Source of the DNA: Erinaceus europaeus
Lineage: Eukaryota; Chordata; Mammalia; Eulipotyphla; Erinaceidae
Assembly: GCF_950295315.1 (NCBI RefSeq)
Contig: NC_080185.1
Coordinates: forward strand, 48,961,237 to 49,025,236
Direction: 5' to 3'
Length of the DNA stretch: 64,000 bases
The position numbers and the translations under genes are program-made. The notes below the pieces were generated by a model that had not been told where the DNA came from, did not search any database, and saw only the letters and a list, made by a program, of their open reading frames with translations. Positions 44,191 through 55,811 of this stretch are shown piece by piece; the stretch's first letter is position 1; each line of letters opens with the position of its first letter.

Positions 44191-45473
44191 AAATAGGGAA
44201 GGAAGGACTGCAGAAGCTGAATAATGGCAAGAGACTGGCATATTTTAACAATGACTCTTTAGTCACTATCAGGCCACCCTATCATCTGGGGCCTTAATCG
44301 GGAAGTCCTGAGATTCCCAAACAGACATGATGGGACTAGAACTCAAATAAATCCATTCTCTCTCCATTGTTACCAGTCATCTCTATCAGAAACAACACAA
44401 TAGTCCCACCTGTGGGCCCCCATAGGACCTTGCCCTCAACTTGGATCAAAAATGGTAGAGAATGTTCCATCTCCTGAAGGGAGGCTGGATAACATATTCT
44501 ATGCTACACCTGATGAAGATGAGTCCTGATATTGGGGCAGCTTGGAACATTCCTACTTATGACCACAGAATGTGAGCTCAGATCTAGAGGGATGCAGAGG
44601 TCACATAGGCTCCTAAACTGAATATGGGTCCTAGATCATATCAAATCGATGAGGTTTACAGTCAACAATATTCATACACCTTTCCCATATTTGGGAGCTA
44701 CTCTCTTCCCTGATCCAGCTTTCTGGTCCTTCTGCCAGGCATGACATCACCTCCCCAGACAATAATTACGATCTCAGCCCCCAGCTCCCCACCTGCAAGG
44801 GAGTCACTTCACTGGTGGTGAAGTAGGTCTGCAGGTGTCTTTTTCTTCCTTTCTCTGTCTTCCTTTCTTCTCTCCATTTCTCTCTGTCCTATCTAATGAT
44901 GACCAATAATTACAACAAGAACAACAAAAGGGAACAAGTAAATAAATAAAAACTATTAAAATTATAATTAGGATACACCTGAATATCAGATTTCAGGCTC
45001 AGGGGAAAAAATTACTAGTATAGCCACAGGCCCTTTGGAATACAACTAAAATATGCCTACTAGCTATCTACAAAACGGAGACCTCCCCAACTCTTCATTT
45101 GCACTATTCCAGCCTTTAGGTCCATGATTGGTCAGCAATTTGTTTGTCTTTGTATGTTAACTCTCTTTTCAACCACCAGGTTCCAGATGCTAGCATGATG
45201 CCGACCAGACTTCCCTAGACAGACAACCCCTCCAATGTTTCCTGGAGCTCTGCTTCCCCAGAGCCCTTCCCCACTAGGAAAAGAAGTATGGATCAACATG
45301 TCAATGCCCATGTTCAATGTGGAAGCAATTGCAGAAGCCAGACCTTCCACCTTTTGCATACCACAATGACCTTGGGTCCATATTCCCAGAGAGTTAAAGA
45401 ATAGGAAAGCTATCAGAAGAGGGGATGGGATATGGAGTTTTGGTGGTGGGATTTGTGTGAAGTTGTATCCCTC
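44191..45473 (+). mobile_element. L1 3'UTR copy 2, to its 3' end
   Basis: gaatggcaagagactggcat-like start, ctacacctgatgaagatgag at 44505, ending cctcttatcc at the LTR junction. A SINE is inserted near 44770. 49470-49930 is nearly identical to 44220-44700, so these are recent relatives. Confidence 0.9.
44768..44962 (+). mobile_element. SINE, 5' truncated
   Basis: ccccagctccccacctgcaa ... actggtggtgaagtaggtct ... atttctctctgtcctatcta and an AAATAAATAAA tail, inserted in the L1 3'UTR. Confidence 0.85.
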
Positions 45474-45479
45474 TTATCC
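45474..45479 (+). repeat. Target duplication of the solo LTR, left copy
   Basis: ttatcc, repeated at 45842-45847. The L1 consensus seen elsewhere (cctcttatcctatggttt) confirms that ttatcc occurs once in the uninterrupted site. Confidence 0.9.
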
Positions 45480-45841
45480 TGTTGGCATGCTTCTAAAATC
45501 TGCTTCTAAGACCCCTTCTGTTTCATTGGTTTAATCTTCCCTGCTTAACACTGTATTCTATTTACATAACCACTATAACCACCGTTAACTAAGCACTGCC
45601 CTGCCTCCAGGGCATTGGTTTAATCCTCATTGTTTTGCACGCTTTTTCCTTCTCCCTACGCCCTATCCTACGTAATCCTCTTCGGACATGACTCTTCCAC
45701 CTTAGGATATATATGGACAAGATTATAATTAGAGATAGTTTAGATTGCGCTGTGTTCCACATGAATAAAGACTGAACTGCGTACCACTCAGCCATGAGTA
45801 CCTGGTCGTCTCTCTCTCCAGCCCATGAAGCTAGCCCGACA
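45480..45841 (+). mobile_element. Solo LTR, 362 bp
   Basis: Starts TGTTGG and ends CCGACA. It has a TATA-like gatatatatgg (45706-45716) and AATAAA (45764-45769) in plus orientation, and six-base target repeats. It is unrelated by eye to the LTRs of proviruses A and B. The 6-bp duplication suggests another class II family. Confidence 0.9.
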
Positions 45842-45847
45842 TTATCC

Positions 45848-46015
45848 CATGGTTTAGTCAATATTTCCTTTTTATAAATAAATAAATAAATAAAAAATAA
45901 GGAAGCTTCCAATGGAGGTAATGGGATATGGAACTTTGGTGGTAGAAACTGCATGGATTTGTACTCTTGTTATCTTACAATCTTGTTAATCATTATTAAA
46001 TCACTTTAAAAAATA
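45848..46015 (+). mobile_element. L1 3' terminus after the LTR, plus another L1 end
   Basis: catggtttagtcaatatttc and an ATAAATAAATAAATAAA tail finish the interrupted L1. A second terminal block (tggaactttggtggtagaaa ... cttgttatcttacaatcttg) follows at 45915-46010. 46016-46231 is unassigned. Confidence 0.8.
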
Positions 46016-46231
46016 ATTTGCTTAAATCTGAGTATTGCTATTGATTTTATTTAATGAGGGGAAATAGAATATTGAGCCAGTAGCATATAACACAACTTGA
46101 ATATTGATTAAGTTTTCCTTTTATTAAAATGTAAAAAAACAAATATACATTTCTCGAACTATGTATTATCAAGCAATTATTGGATGTTCATAGCATAGTT
46201 TAGCTATCTAAATATGTACCTTTTACATTGG

Positions 46232-46470
46232 AGTTTGCTGGTGGTGTACCTGGTTGAACACACCTGTTATAGTGCAGAAAGACCCAGGTTCAAGCCCCCA
46301 GTCCCCACCTACAGGGGGAAAGCTTCACAAGTGGTGAAGGAGTGCTGCAGGTGTCTTCATTTCTCTCCCTCTCTATTTCCTCCTTCCTGTACATTTCTGG
46401 CTGCCTCTATCCAATAAACAAATAAAGATAACAAATAAAGATAAAAATAACAAACAAATAAAGATAAAAA
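46232..46470 (+). mobile_element. SINE
   Basis: tggagtttgctggtggtgta, cacctggttgaacacacctg-like head, aagcttcacaagtggtgaag, and a tail of AATAAACAAATAAAG units. Confidence 0.9.
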
Positions 46471-46474
46471 ATAT

Positions 46475-46727
46475 ATTTTGAATTTTATTTAAGAAAGGAT
46501 AAATTAAAAAATCCATAGGGTAGGAGGGGTACAACTCCACACAATTCCTACCACCCAATCTCCATATCCCACCCCCTACCCTGATAGTTTTCCCATTCTC
46601 TATCCCTCTGGGAGCATTGACCCAGGGTCTTTGTGGGTTGCAGAAGGTGGAAGGTCTGCCTTCTGTAATTGCTTCCCTGCTGAACATGGGCATTGACTGG
46701 TCTGTCTATACTCCTAGTCTGCCTCAA
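46475..46727 (-). mobile_element. L1 3'UTR fragment
   Basis: Minus-strand terminal 3'UTR (plus strand gaattttatttaagaaagga ... acaattcctaccacccaatc ... gaacatgggcattgactggt). Confidence 0.88.
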
Positions 46728-46879
46728 AATTTACATTATTATCAGAAAATCACACAGTTAAGAATAAGGAAAAAGGTAATAATTCCATATTGAATGTCTA
46801 GAATTTAACTAAGATAAAGAGGCTAGTAAAAAATTTAAGTACATATGAGAAAACTGAAAACCAAGCCAATCAACCATGT

Positions 46880-47828
46880 CCAGAACTAAATTAATAATAT
46901 AATATTATAAAATATTATGCATTTTATGATGTTAATTCTTCCAATATATGAATATGGGATATCTTTTAACTTCTTTGTATATTTTTTCTAATTCCTTTAA
47001 TAGTAACTCATAGTTAGTAGTATAAAAGTCTTTCACTTGTTTTGTTAAGTTTATTCCTAGTATTTTATTTTGTTGCTATAGTAAGTGGGATTGATTTTTG
47101 GACTGATTCTTCTTTTGACTTAGTGTTTACATATAGGAATGCCTCAGACTTTTGTATATTAATGTGATGGCCTGACACATTACTATAATGCATGATAATT
47201 TCTAGGAACTTTCTTCTGGATTATTTTTCTGTGAAAAACAGTTTTATTTATTGTAATGAGAGTGATACAAAGAGATGGACACACACAGAGACCAGAACTC
47301 TGTTTAGACTTATGACATAGCTGGGGATTGAACTCAGGACCTTGAATCCTCAGGGATGAAAGTGTTTTGCATAACAATTTTGCTATCTTCCCAGCCGTAC
47401 TCCTATTTTTCTTTACTCAGTTTATTTATTTTTAATATTTATTTACAAAAAGGAAACACTGACAAAAAACACAGGACAAGAGGGGTACAACTCCACACAA
47501 TTCCTACCACCAGAACTCTGTATCCCATCCTTCTGGATTCTTTAGGATTTTTCTTTGTATACTACCATATTGTCTGTAAATAATGCCAGTTTAACTTATT
47601 CTTGTATAAGCTAAACCCCTTAATGTATTTATCTTCCTTAATTTATGTAGCAAGAGCTTCCAACTCTATGTTGAATTACATCAGTGATAGTGGGTAGTAC
47701 TGTCTGATACCTTATCTCAGTGGGTGTGTTTTTCATTTCTCATAATTGTGTGTGTGTTGTTGGCTGTAGGTTTGTTGAATATGGGCTGAACTACATTTAG
47801 GAATATTCCATCTATTCCCATCTTTGTA
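46880..47828 (-). mobile_element. Old L1 (antisense) with two nested insertions
   Basis: The plus strand has the T-rich antisense L1 signature (gatgttaattcttccaatat ... gttaagtttattcctagtat ... atatgggctgaactacattt). Interrupted by a SINE (47229-47397) and a minus-strand L1 3'UTR piece (47412-47535, ccacacaattcctaccacca). Confidence 0.75.
47229..47397 (-). mobile_element. SINE (second family)
   Basis: Minus-strand copy; the plus strand shows gaccagaactctgtttagac ... gctggggattgaactcagga ... gcataacaattttgctatct. Confidence 0.75.
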
Positions 47829-50010
47829 GTGCTGGGATAATGGTAGGATGTTGGATTGATAGACATCTCCAACAACTCAGATACAATCACAAAGGAAACA
47901 AAAACAAAAATAAACCAATAAAACTTAAATTGAAAAGCTTCTGCACAGACAAAATGCAAACAAAGAGATTCTTTACAGAATTGGAGATCTCTACATGCCA
48001 CACCTCAGATATAGGGTTAATAATAAAAATGTATAAAGAGATCACCAAACTCAGAAACAACAACAACAAAAACAAAATAACCCATCCTCACAAGGCTAGA
48101 CATGAACCTTCCATATAACCCAGTAATCCCTCTCTTAGGGATATACCCCAAGGACTCCATAATTCCCAACCAAAAAGAAATGTGTATACCTATGTTCACA
48201 GCAGCACAATTCTCAATAGCTAAAACCTGGAAGCAATCCAGGTGCCCAACAACAGATGAGTGGCTGAGAAAGCTGTGGTATACATACACAATGGAATACT
48301 ACACAGTTACAAACAATGAACCTACCTTCTCTGATCCATCTCTGATCTTGGATGGAGCTAGAAGAAATTATGTTAAGTGACCTAAGTCAGAAAGATAAAG
48401 ATAAGTATGGTATAATCCCACTCATAAACAGAAGTTGAGAGAGAATAACAGAAAGGGAAACTCAAAGCAGGATTTGACTAAATTTGGAGTAGGGCACCAA
48501 AGCAAAAACCCTAGGTTCAGTGTGAGGGTGGATGTTCAGCTTCACAGGGGGGAGGGGGGAGGCGGGTGGGATGGCACAGTTTTTTTGGTGGTGGGAATGG
48601 TGTTTATGCACACTCCTAAAAATTTATAATCATATAAATCATTAATTAATATGAAAGGGGAAAATTGATTGAATATCAATTTAAAATCACAGATTGAATA
48701 TCAGTTTAAAATCACAGATTTTAAAAACTTTTAAAATCACAGACTGAGTCTTTTTAATACATAGGCTGAGTCTTTGATATGTTGACTCTCTTAAAAGCTT
48801 AGACAGCTATATACATAATATCAAGCAACATAAATTATGGTGATATTGTGTATGATACAGCATATCCTAACAAAGGGATATTTCAAAGCTAATCCAATTG
48901 CCAGATAATGTGATTATAGCAATAGCTATCTATTGTCATCTTAAATCCTAAGACAACAGGAACCTCCAGTTTCCTCTTTAGAGCCTATATTTCCCCCAGT
49001 CCTGGAACCTCTAGGGTGGGACTCACTTTCCTGCATGCTTCTCTCAGTTCATACCAAATGATATTGCATCCACTGATCCCAACCTAATCAATGCAACAAG
49101 TACCACGTCAGCATGCTTTACTTCAGACTGTATACAGAGAAGTCAGGCATGGAATGTCAGGCCTACACCCTCATTAGTTGGGTGAGACCTTTCCTTTCAT
49201 TGTATTCTCTAATTCCATTCCAGGAGGTTCACTTCCTAATATAAGTCCCAAAACCTATATATAGACCAGATCCCATAAAATAGAGCATATGTATCCATAA
49301 ATTAGGGCAAAATATATACCTGAAAGCAAAAATATACAATAGTCTGTAGTGAATCAGTATGAAGTTCATAATAAAATAGTGTCTACTTAAACTTAGATAG
49401 CCTCCTCACCTACTTCCTATTACACTTTTATCACTCCAAAGCTAACCTCATCAAAACAAGGAATGCAGAATCTGAAAAATGGCAAGAGACTGGCATATTT
49501 TAACAATGACTCTTTAGTCACTATCAGGCCACCCTATCATCTGGGGCCCTAATCGGGAAGTCCTGAGATTCCCAAACAGACATGATGGGACTAGAACTCA
49601 AATAAATCCATTCTCTCTCCATTGTTACCAGTCATCTCTATCATAAACAACACAATAGTCCCACTTGTGGGCCCCCATAGGACCTTGCCCTCAACTTGGA
49701 TCAAAAATGGTAGAGAATGTTCCATCTCCTGAACGGAGGCTGGATAACATTCTATGCTACACCTGATGAAGATGAGTCCTGATATTGGGGCAGCTTGGAA
49801 CATTCCTACTTATGACCACAGAATGTGAGCTCAGATCTAGAGGGATGCAGAGGTCACATAGGCTCCTAACCTGAATATGGGTCCCAGGTCACATCAAATC
49901 AATGGAGTTTACAGTCAACAGTATTTATACACCTTTCCCATAGGAAAGCTATCAGGGCAGGGGATGGGATACAGTGTTCTGATGGTAGGAATTGTGTGAA
50001 GTTGTATCCC
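47829..50010 (+). pseudogene. L1 ORF2 C-terminus with complete long 3'UTR
   Basis: ORF2 end at 47930-48380: LKSFCTDKMQTKRF, then after a small internal deletion PYNPVIPLLGIYPKDSIIPN, AAQFSIAKTWKQSRCPTTDE and WYTYTMEYYTVTNNEP. It flows directly into the 3'UTR (gataagtatggtataatccc ... ggcacagtttttttggtggt ... cctatatttcccccagtcct). This junction shows that the long repeated non-coding blocks all over the window are L1 3'UTR. The 3' part is deleted around 49940, and the terminus is interrupted at 50011. Confidence 0.9.
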
Positions 50011-50011
50011 T

Positions 50012-50052
<41 letters not shown>

Positions 50053-50428
50053 GAAAGGAGACATTAACAAAACCATAGGATAGGAGGAGTACAACTCCAC
50101 ATAATTCTCATCACCAGATATCCCTGTCCCATCCCCCCACCCCCAATAGCTTTCCCATTCTCTATCCCTCTGGGAGCATGGACCCAGCGTCATTGTGAGT
50201 TGCAGAAGTAGAAGGTCTGGCTTCTGTAATTCCTTCCCCGCTGAACATGGGTGTTGACTGGTTGATGCATACTCCCAGTCTGCCTCTCTCTTTCCCTAGT
50301 AGGATGGGTCCCTGGGGAAGCGGAGCTCCAGGACACATTTGTGGGGTTTTCAGTCCAGAGAAGCCTGGCCGGCATCATGATGGCATCTGGAACCTGGTGG
50401 CTGAAAAGAGAGTTAATATACAAAGCCT
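50011..50428 (-). mobile_element. L1 3'UTR inserted in the end of the previous L1
   Basis: Starts with a (TTTA)n run (50011-50052, its tail on the minus strand), then the antisense terminal 3'UTR (ccacataattctcatcacca ... gctgaacatgggtgttgact ... gaacctggtggctgaaaaga). The host L1 resumes with ttttatcctatggtttagtc at 50429. Confidence 0.88.
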
Positions 50429-50494
50429 TTTATCCTATGGTTTAGTCAATGTTTTATTTTTATAAATAAAAATAAATAAATAAATAAAAATTTT
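50429..50494 (+). mobile_element. 3' terminus and tail of the interrupted L1
   Basis: tatcctatggtttagtcaat and a TTTATAAATAAAAATAAATA tail. Confidence 0.8.
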
Positions 50495-51510
50495 TAAATA
50501 AAAAAATGACCCCGCCCTAAAGTCTGGAGAAAAAAATGGACAGAATATTCACATAAAAGAGATCCAAAGGCGGAGGGTAGATAGCATAATGGTTAAGCTC
50601 TCATGCCTGAGGTTCCAAAGCTCCAGGTTCAATCCCCTGAACCACCATAAACCAGAGCTGAACAGTGCTCTGGTAAATAATAATAATAATAATATAATAA
50701 ACAAATAATAAGAAACAGAAAAAGAGAACCAAAAGGTCAACAGACATGAAAAAATGATCCAAGTCATTGATTTTCAGAGAAATGCAAATAAATGCAATAA
50801 TGAGATGCCACATCACTCCTTTGAGAATGTCATACACCAGGATAGCAACAACAAATGCTGGAGAGGTTGTGGGGACAAAGGAACCCTACCTGCACTGCAG
50901 GTATAAATATATATTGGTTCAATACCTGTGCAGAACAGTCTAGAGAACTCTCAGAAAGCTAGGAATGGACCCACTTTATGACTTGGTAATTCCTTTAATG
51001 GGGATATATTCTAAGGAGCCAACACACTGATACAAAAGAGATCTATGTATACTTGTGTTCATATCAGCACAATTTGTAATAGGCAAAATCTGGAGTCAAC
51101 CTGGATATCTAACAACAGATGAGTGACTAAGGAAGTTTTGGTATATATAGACAGTCCAATACCACTTAGTTATTAAGAATGATATTCACTTTCTTCACTT
51201 CATCTTGGATAAATCTTAAAGGAATCATGACAGATGAGATATCAGAAATAGAAGGATGTATATGAGATGATTTCACTAATGGACAGAAATTGAGAAATAA
51301 GAATAGAACGGAGATACTCAGTGCAAAACTTGGATTGGATTTGGTGTATTGTACCAAAGTAAAGGACCGTGGTGGGGTGGGATTTCATGTCCTTGTGCAT
51401 GATAGTGGATGAGGACCTAGGCTGAGTGTAAAAGTGTTTTTTAGAAATCTGAGAAATTTCACACATGTATCAATAACTGTTATTATTGTAAATCATCAAT
51501 CCCTATTAAA
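50495..51510 (+). pseudogene. Old L1 ORF2 C-terminus and 3' end
   Basis: agagatccaaagg, SINE, then ccaaaaggtcaacagacatg ... atgccacatcactcctttga ... aatgctggagaggttgtggg and a decayed end to about 51510 (gtgaacatcatcaatccct-like). No open frame remains. Confidence 0.8.
50566..50690 (+). mobile_element. SINE (second family)
   Basis: ggcggagggtagatagcata ... ctccaggttcaatcccctga ... taaaccagagctgaacagtg with an AATAATAAT tail, inserted in the old L1. Confidence 0.88.
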
Positions 51511-51599
51511 ATGAAGACAAAAATTTACATTGTACATTGAACATTTTAAGTGTTGTGGTCATTATTGAAAATTAAACTAATGTTTATGCAAGCCAAAAA

Positions 51600-52300
51600 A
51601 AAAGTGCCTAGCATTACCAAATATGAAGTAAGGTGATTTGTAATGTTGTGCACTCTAAACATATCACAGAAACCATTGTCACTTCAATTAAAAATATCTA
51701 AGTTATTTTTGTTCACACAACTATGTCAATTCAGGGAAGGGCAGGCAATTCTATTCTGTTTCAGAGGAAGAGGAAGTGAAAAGCTGTTCAGTGGCCAGGA
51801 ACCAGGGTTTTACAGGAAGATACACAGGGAAGATGAGAAGACCACTGATAGAATTCAGAAAAGTTGTGGGACCAAAGATAAATATAGAATCTGCTTTCAT
51901 GAACCCTGGAGTTCAAAGAGTAAAATACCAGTGAATATAGTAAGAGGTAAAATTCAAATTGTGTTTGATTACCACCGTCATCATCCTTCTTTAGGTTTAC
52001 TTTTAGTCTCTGATACAGAGTCCTTTTTTATGGTCTGTGGGATATTAAAATGTACTTAGAGCTGAGAAGATGGTGGATCTATCTCCAGTTAAGTGTGTAA
52101 CCACCATGGAAACTAAACTCAGATTAAAGTACTATTCTCAGTCCAGTTACTTAACAACTATGTCATCATAAGGATATTAGAAAGTGCTATGAATCTTCAG
52201 TTCTTCATCTGTGAATTGCATTTGATGACAGTCTTTTAGAGGATTTTTGGAATGTGCATTAATATAAGGTACCTGCATTTGGTCTTCTGGTATGGCTTCT
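51600..52300 (+). other. Non-repetitive-looking stretch with a 138-codon frame
   Basis: I see no SINE or L1 here. An ATG-initiated frame of 138 codons lies at 51643-52059, without a recognisable domain, signal or membrane segment, and with no visible promoter or Kozak match. It may be a decayed older repeat or chance; I do not call it a gene. Confidence 0.3.
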
Positions 52301-52585
52301 TTTTATTTATTTATTTAATAATAATTAAATTTCAATCAGGTTACCAATTTGAAACCTTAAGTGCTTAGATTGAAGGAATATATACTCAGAATTGTGATAT
52401 ATGCATTAAAAAGTTTGAGACTTTCAATGAATTTTCCCTCTCATATTGTTTGAATAGTGAATTATGAGATTGTAAATTAATATGAGTGTGGATTAACACC
52501 ATTACCACTACCAAAGGTCTGTGTCCCTACCCTCATCTCCCTATAATGAAGATAAAACTCTACCCTCACCCTCCACCCAGAGTTT
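52301..52585 (-). mobile_element. L1 3'UTR fragment
   Basis: Antisense 3'UTR (gaaaccttaagtgcttagat ... aattttccctctcatattgt ... taacaccattaccactacca). Confidence 0.75.
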
Positions 52586-52589
52586 TAAA

Positions 52590-52856
52590 AAAATATTTAT
52601 TTATTCTTTTTGTTGCCCTTGTTGTTTTATTGTTATAGCTGTTATTGATGTTGTCATTGTTGGATAGGACAGAGAGAAATAAAGAGAGGAAGGGAAGACA
52701 GGAGGTGAGAAAGATAGACATCTACAGACCTGCTTCACCACCTGTGAAGCGACTCCCCTGCAGGTGGGGAACTGGGGCCTCGAACCGGGATCCTTACACC
52801 AGTCCTTGTGCTTTGTGCCATGGGCACTTAACAACCTGTGCTACCGCCGGACTCCC
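52590..52856 (-). mobile_element. tRNA-derived SINE
   Basis: Minus strand, complete: poly-T/ATTTATTTATT start, ggataggacagagagaaata, ctgcttcaccacctgtgaag, B box as cctcgaaccgggatcc, end gctaccgccggactccccc. Imperfect direct repeats (cacccagagtttt / cactcagaatttt) flank it. 52857-53435 has no element I recognise. Confidence 0.92.
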
Positions 52857-53435
52857 CCACTCAGAATTTTTTAGTTTCGTGAAATACTCTAAACTCAGTC
52901 AAATTCAACTTTGCTTTTCTCTGTTAGTCCTTCTGGTGTGGCTTCTTGATGGGACCAAAGAGTGATCTCAAAAATATTTTTCTCACCTACTTTTGTCCCT
53001 CACATTCACCTTCTTCCAAGTTCAAGGTTCCATAAATTTCCAGAACCTTATGTACTGACCCTGTGAACAGTAATATAACCCTCAATTGGTGCCTAGCTCC
53101 ATGGAGGAAAATAGTAGAGAAGTCACTTTATCCTTTTTCACAACTTTGCATAGACCATAATAGAAAACCATTGGAGATTTAATTTGTATTTGACTTGCTT
53201 TTAGCAGGTACATCTGGCAGCTAGCCTTTTCACTCTAGACCAGTTGAGCTCCTGAAAAATGACAGATGTCTCCAGTATTACTACAACCTTAGGACCCAAC
53301 ACTCCCTCTTCTAGGGATAATCATGAGCTAGGATCTCTTAGAGAGTATGCAGAAATCTTAGATATGAAAGATCAGGTCAGCCAACAGTTTGAGTTGCTTT
53401 CTAAATAGAAGTCAGTGAATTTTCATTGAGAAAAT

Positions 53436-53733
53436 ACACTTTTTCTTTTGCCTCCAGGGTTATTGTAGGGGTGCATTGCTGGCACTATTAATCCACTGTT
53501 TTGGTGACCATTTTTTATATTTTCCCATTTTATTCGCCAGGACAGAGAGAAATTGAGAGAGGAGGGAAGACATAAAGTGAGAGAGAAAGATATACATCTG
53601 CAGACCTGCTTCACTATTTGTGAAGCATCCTTGCTACAGGTGGGGAGCAGGGGCTCGAACCCAAGTCCTTGTGTAGGTCCTTGAGCATAATACTATGTGT
53701 GATTTTCCAGGTGTACCACCACCCGGCCCCCAA
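53436..53733 (-). mobile_element. SINE, long form
   Basis: Minus strand. Starts with the reversed long-form module (ttgcctccagggttattgta ... ttaatccactgttttggtga), then the SINE body and head (ggggctcgaacccaagtcct ... gtgtaccaccacccggcccc). 53734-54107 is unassigned. Confidence 0.88.
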
Positions 53734-54107
53734 GATTACAATATTTAATTTGGGTGTGGATTAGTCTTCACTCAAAGCTTGTAGAAATCATCAAAGACCA
53801 AGTTCTTCCTATTTTCCCAGTTTCCCTTCCATCCCAAATACTATTTAATTCATTTTAAAATCAACAAAAGTCTAGCTCTATCTTAAGATGGTCAAGATGC
53901 AATCAAGGTGACTGAATTATACCATCATTGTAGTGAAGATGGCTACGGCTTTTCCAGGTCAAAGAAAAATATCCATCTAGTGATTTCTGGGCATTCCCTC
54001 AGGAAATGTTTATCCTTGTAGATGATGTGTGTGGAACTACAGTTTGAACAGTTTTTAACTGCACTGGAATTTTTGGAGATCAGGATAGTTTCTTTTTCTT
54101 TTTTTAA

Positions 54108-54325
54108 CTAAAAATATTTATTTATTTATTTATTTATTTGGATAGAGATAGCCAGAAATCGAGAGGGAAAGGTGATATAGGGAGGGAGAGAGACAGAGAA
54201 ACATCTACAGCCCTGCTTCACCACTTGTGAAGCACTCCCCAGGCAGGTGGGGGCCGGGGCCACGAACCCAGGTCCTTCCTCACTGTAATGTGTGCTAAAT
54301 CAGGTGTGACACTACCTGACCCCAG
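54108..54325 (-). mobile_element. SINE
   Basis: Minus strand: an ATTTATTTATTTATTT run, cagccctgcttcaccacttg, ggccacgaacccaggtcctt, caggtgtgacactacctgac. Confidence 0.88.
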
Positions 54326-54640
54326 ATACTTTCTTTTTCCTTTTACTTTAAGTGGGTATTAATGGTTTACAGTGGATAACAGTTGTTGATACACGTGTAA
54401 AATTTATTAGTTTTCTGCAAAATACTCTCACTCCCATCCTAGGCCCTCATCCACCATCATGCAACAGCCTCCCATTCCCCACCCCACACCCTAGATAGTG
54501 CAGTACACCAAATCCAGTCCAAGTTCTACTTTGTGTTTCACCCTCTGTTATTTCTCAACCTCTGACCCTGATTAAGATCATTACCTGCATCTGATGGTGC
54601 TCATTCTCTAGTCTGCTTATGATACGAAAGTAACAGCTGA
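54326..54640 (-). mobile_element. L1 short-type 3'UTR, diverged
   Basis: Plus strand taatggtttacagtggataa ... cccaccccacaccctagata ... gtgcagtacaccaaatccag ... ctctgaccctgattaagatc, an older relative of 16926-17255. 54641-55062 is unassigned; a 131-codon frame (54772-55167) runs into the next SINE and is not convincing. Confidence 0.65.
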
Positions 54641-55062
54641 AAGTTTTCTACAGCATACTTTTATCTTAACTAAGCCTTTTTCTTTTTAAACAATGTAACT
54701 ACTACTATCACCTAGCATCACTTAAAATTAATACCTACTGAAGGAATCAGTTCCCAAAACCCAAAGCAGCCTTGGCTTGGGAGAAATACCCACTTGACAT
54801 TTCTCACTGGATTCCCAATTTTTCATCTACTTTTTTTTTCAGCCATGCTTGTGAGCTCTCAAAAGAGATCACACATGGTCCTGATCTGATTGCTTTTCTG
54901 ACATTCTACCATCATTTTGAAGGTGTGGGCCTTGCTCACCTTAGGTCACCCATTATTAAAATGATTCCTTCCAAAGAGCAGACACTCAAATTTGACTCAA
55001 TAAATGAGTCAGTAAGGCCAATTTCATTGAGATTTGATTTCATACATTTCTTCCCCCACCCC

Positions 55063-55378
55063 CATCGCCTCCAGGGTTATCATTGGGGATCCCTGCTTGC
55101 ACTACAAATCCACTGCTACTGGTGGCCATTTTTTTCCATTTTATTGGACAGGACAGAGAGAAACTGAGAGGGGAGGGGAAGATAGGGAGAGAAAATGATA
55201 GACACTGGCTGACATGCTTCATCACTTTTGAAGGGACCTCCCCTGAGGTCCCTCTACCCACCCCCACCCCCCACCTCCCACAGAAACACTTAGAGAACCA
55301 GGGGCTCAAACCAAGATCCTTGCCTGGGTCCTGGCACTTCATACTATGTGTATTTAAACCAGTGTGCATAGCCCAGCA
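55063..55378 (-). mobile_element. SINE, long form
   Basis: Reversed long-form module (cgcctccagggttatcattg ... caaatccactgctactggtg), then a SINE body with a C-rich insertion at 55251-55277, ending catagcccagcacc. Confidence 0.85.
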
Positions 55379-55389
55379 CCAATTTCATA

Positions 55390-55503
55390 CATTCTTTATC
55401 TGTTTTTAATCTTTACTTATAAAAAGGAAACACTGACAAAACTATAGGGTAAGAGAGGTACAACTCCACAAAATTTCCACCACCAGAACTCCAGATCCCA
55501 TCC
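55390..55503 (-). mobile_element. L1 3'UTR, part left of the nested LTR
   Basis: Antisense terminal 3'UTR (ataaaaaggaaacactgaca ... accaccagaactccagatcc) ending ccatcc. It resumes at 62493 with ccatcccctgccctgata. Confidence 0.85.
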
Positions 55504-55805
55504 TTTCGGGGTATCTCTCTCTCTCTCTGGCGGGGTGGTCTCCAGGGGAAAGGTAACGGGCTGGTTCTTTCTCACTCGCGACAGGGGTGACACGAAGTAA
55601 AAGACACCAGAGGACTCTTAGCATGCCTAGAATCTGATTCCTAGAATCCCAGAATCCTAGAGTCCATTTATTAGCAGAGTGTACATGAGTTAAATAGAAA
55701 AGCAATGGAGGTAATTATTGTTGAAATATGTCAGAAATTACAGGTCTCTTAACAGTCAGCATGCCCCTAAGGTAGGGGGCTGGTATGACAGGAATTGATG
55801 AGATA

Positions 55806-55811
55806 CAAGAC
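55806..55811 (+). repeat. Target duplication of provirus B, left copy
   Basis: caagac, repeated at 62069-62074. Six bases, as usual for class II retroviruses. Confidence 0.9.

Noticed and set aside
54772..55167. 131-codon frame as a gene
   Set aside because: It runs into the SINE at 55063 and ends within SINE sequence; no domain or promoter.
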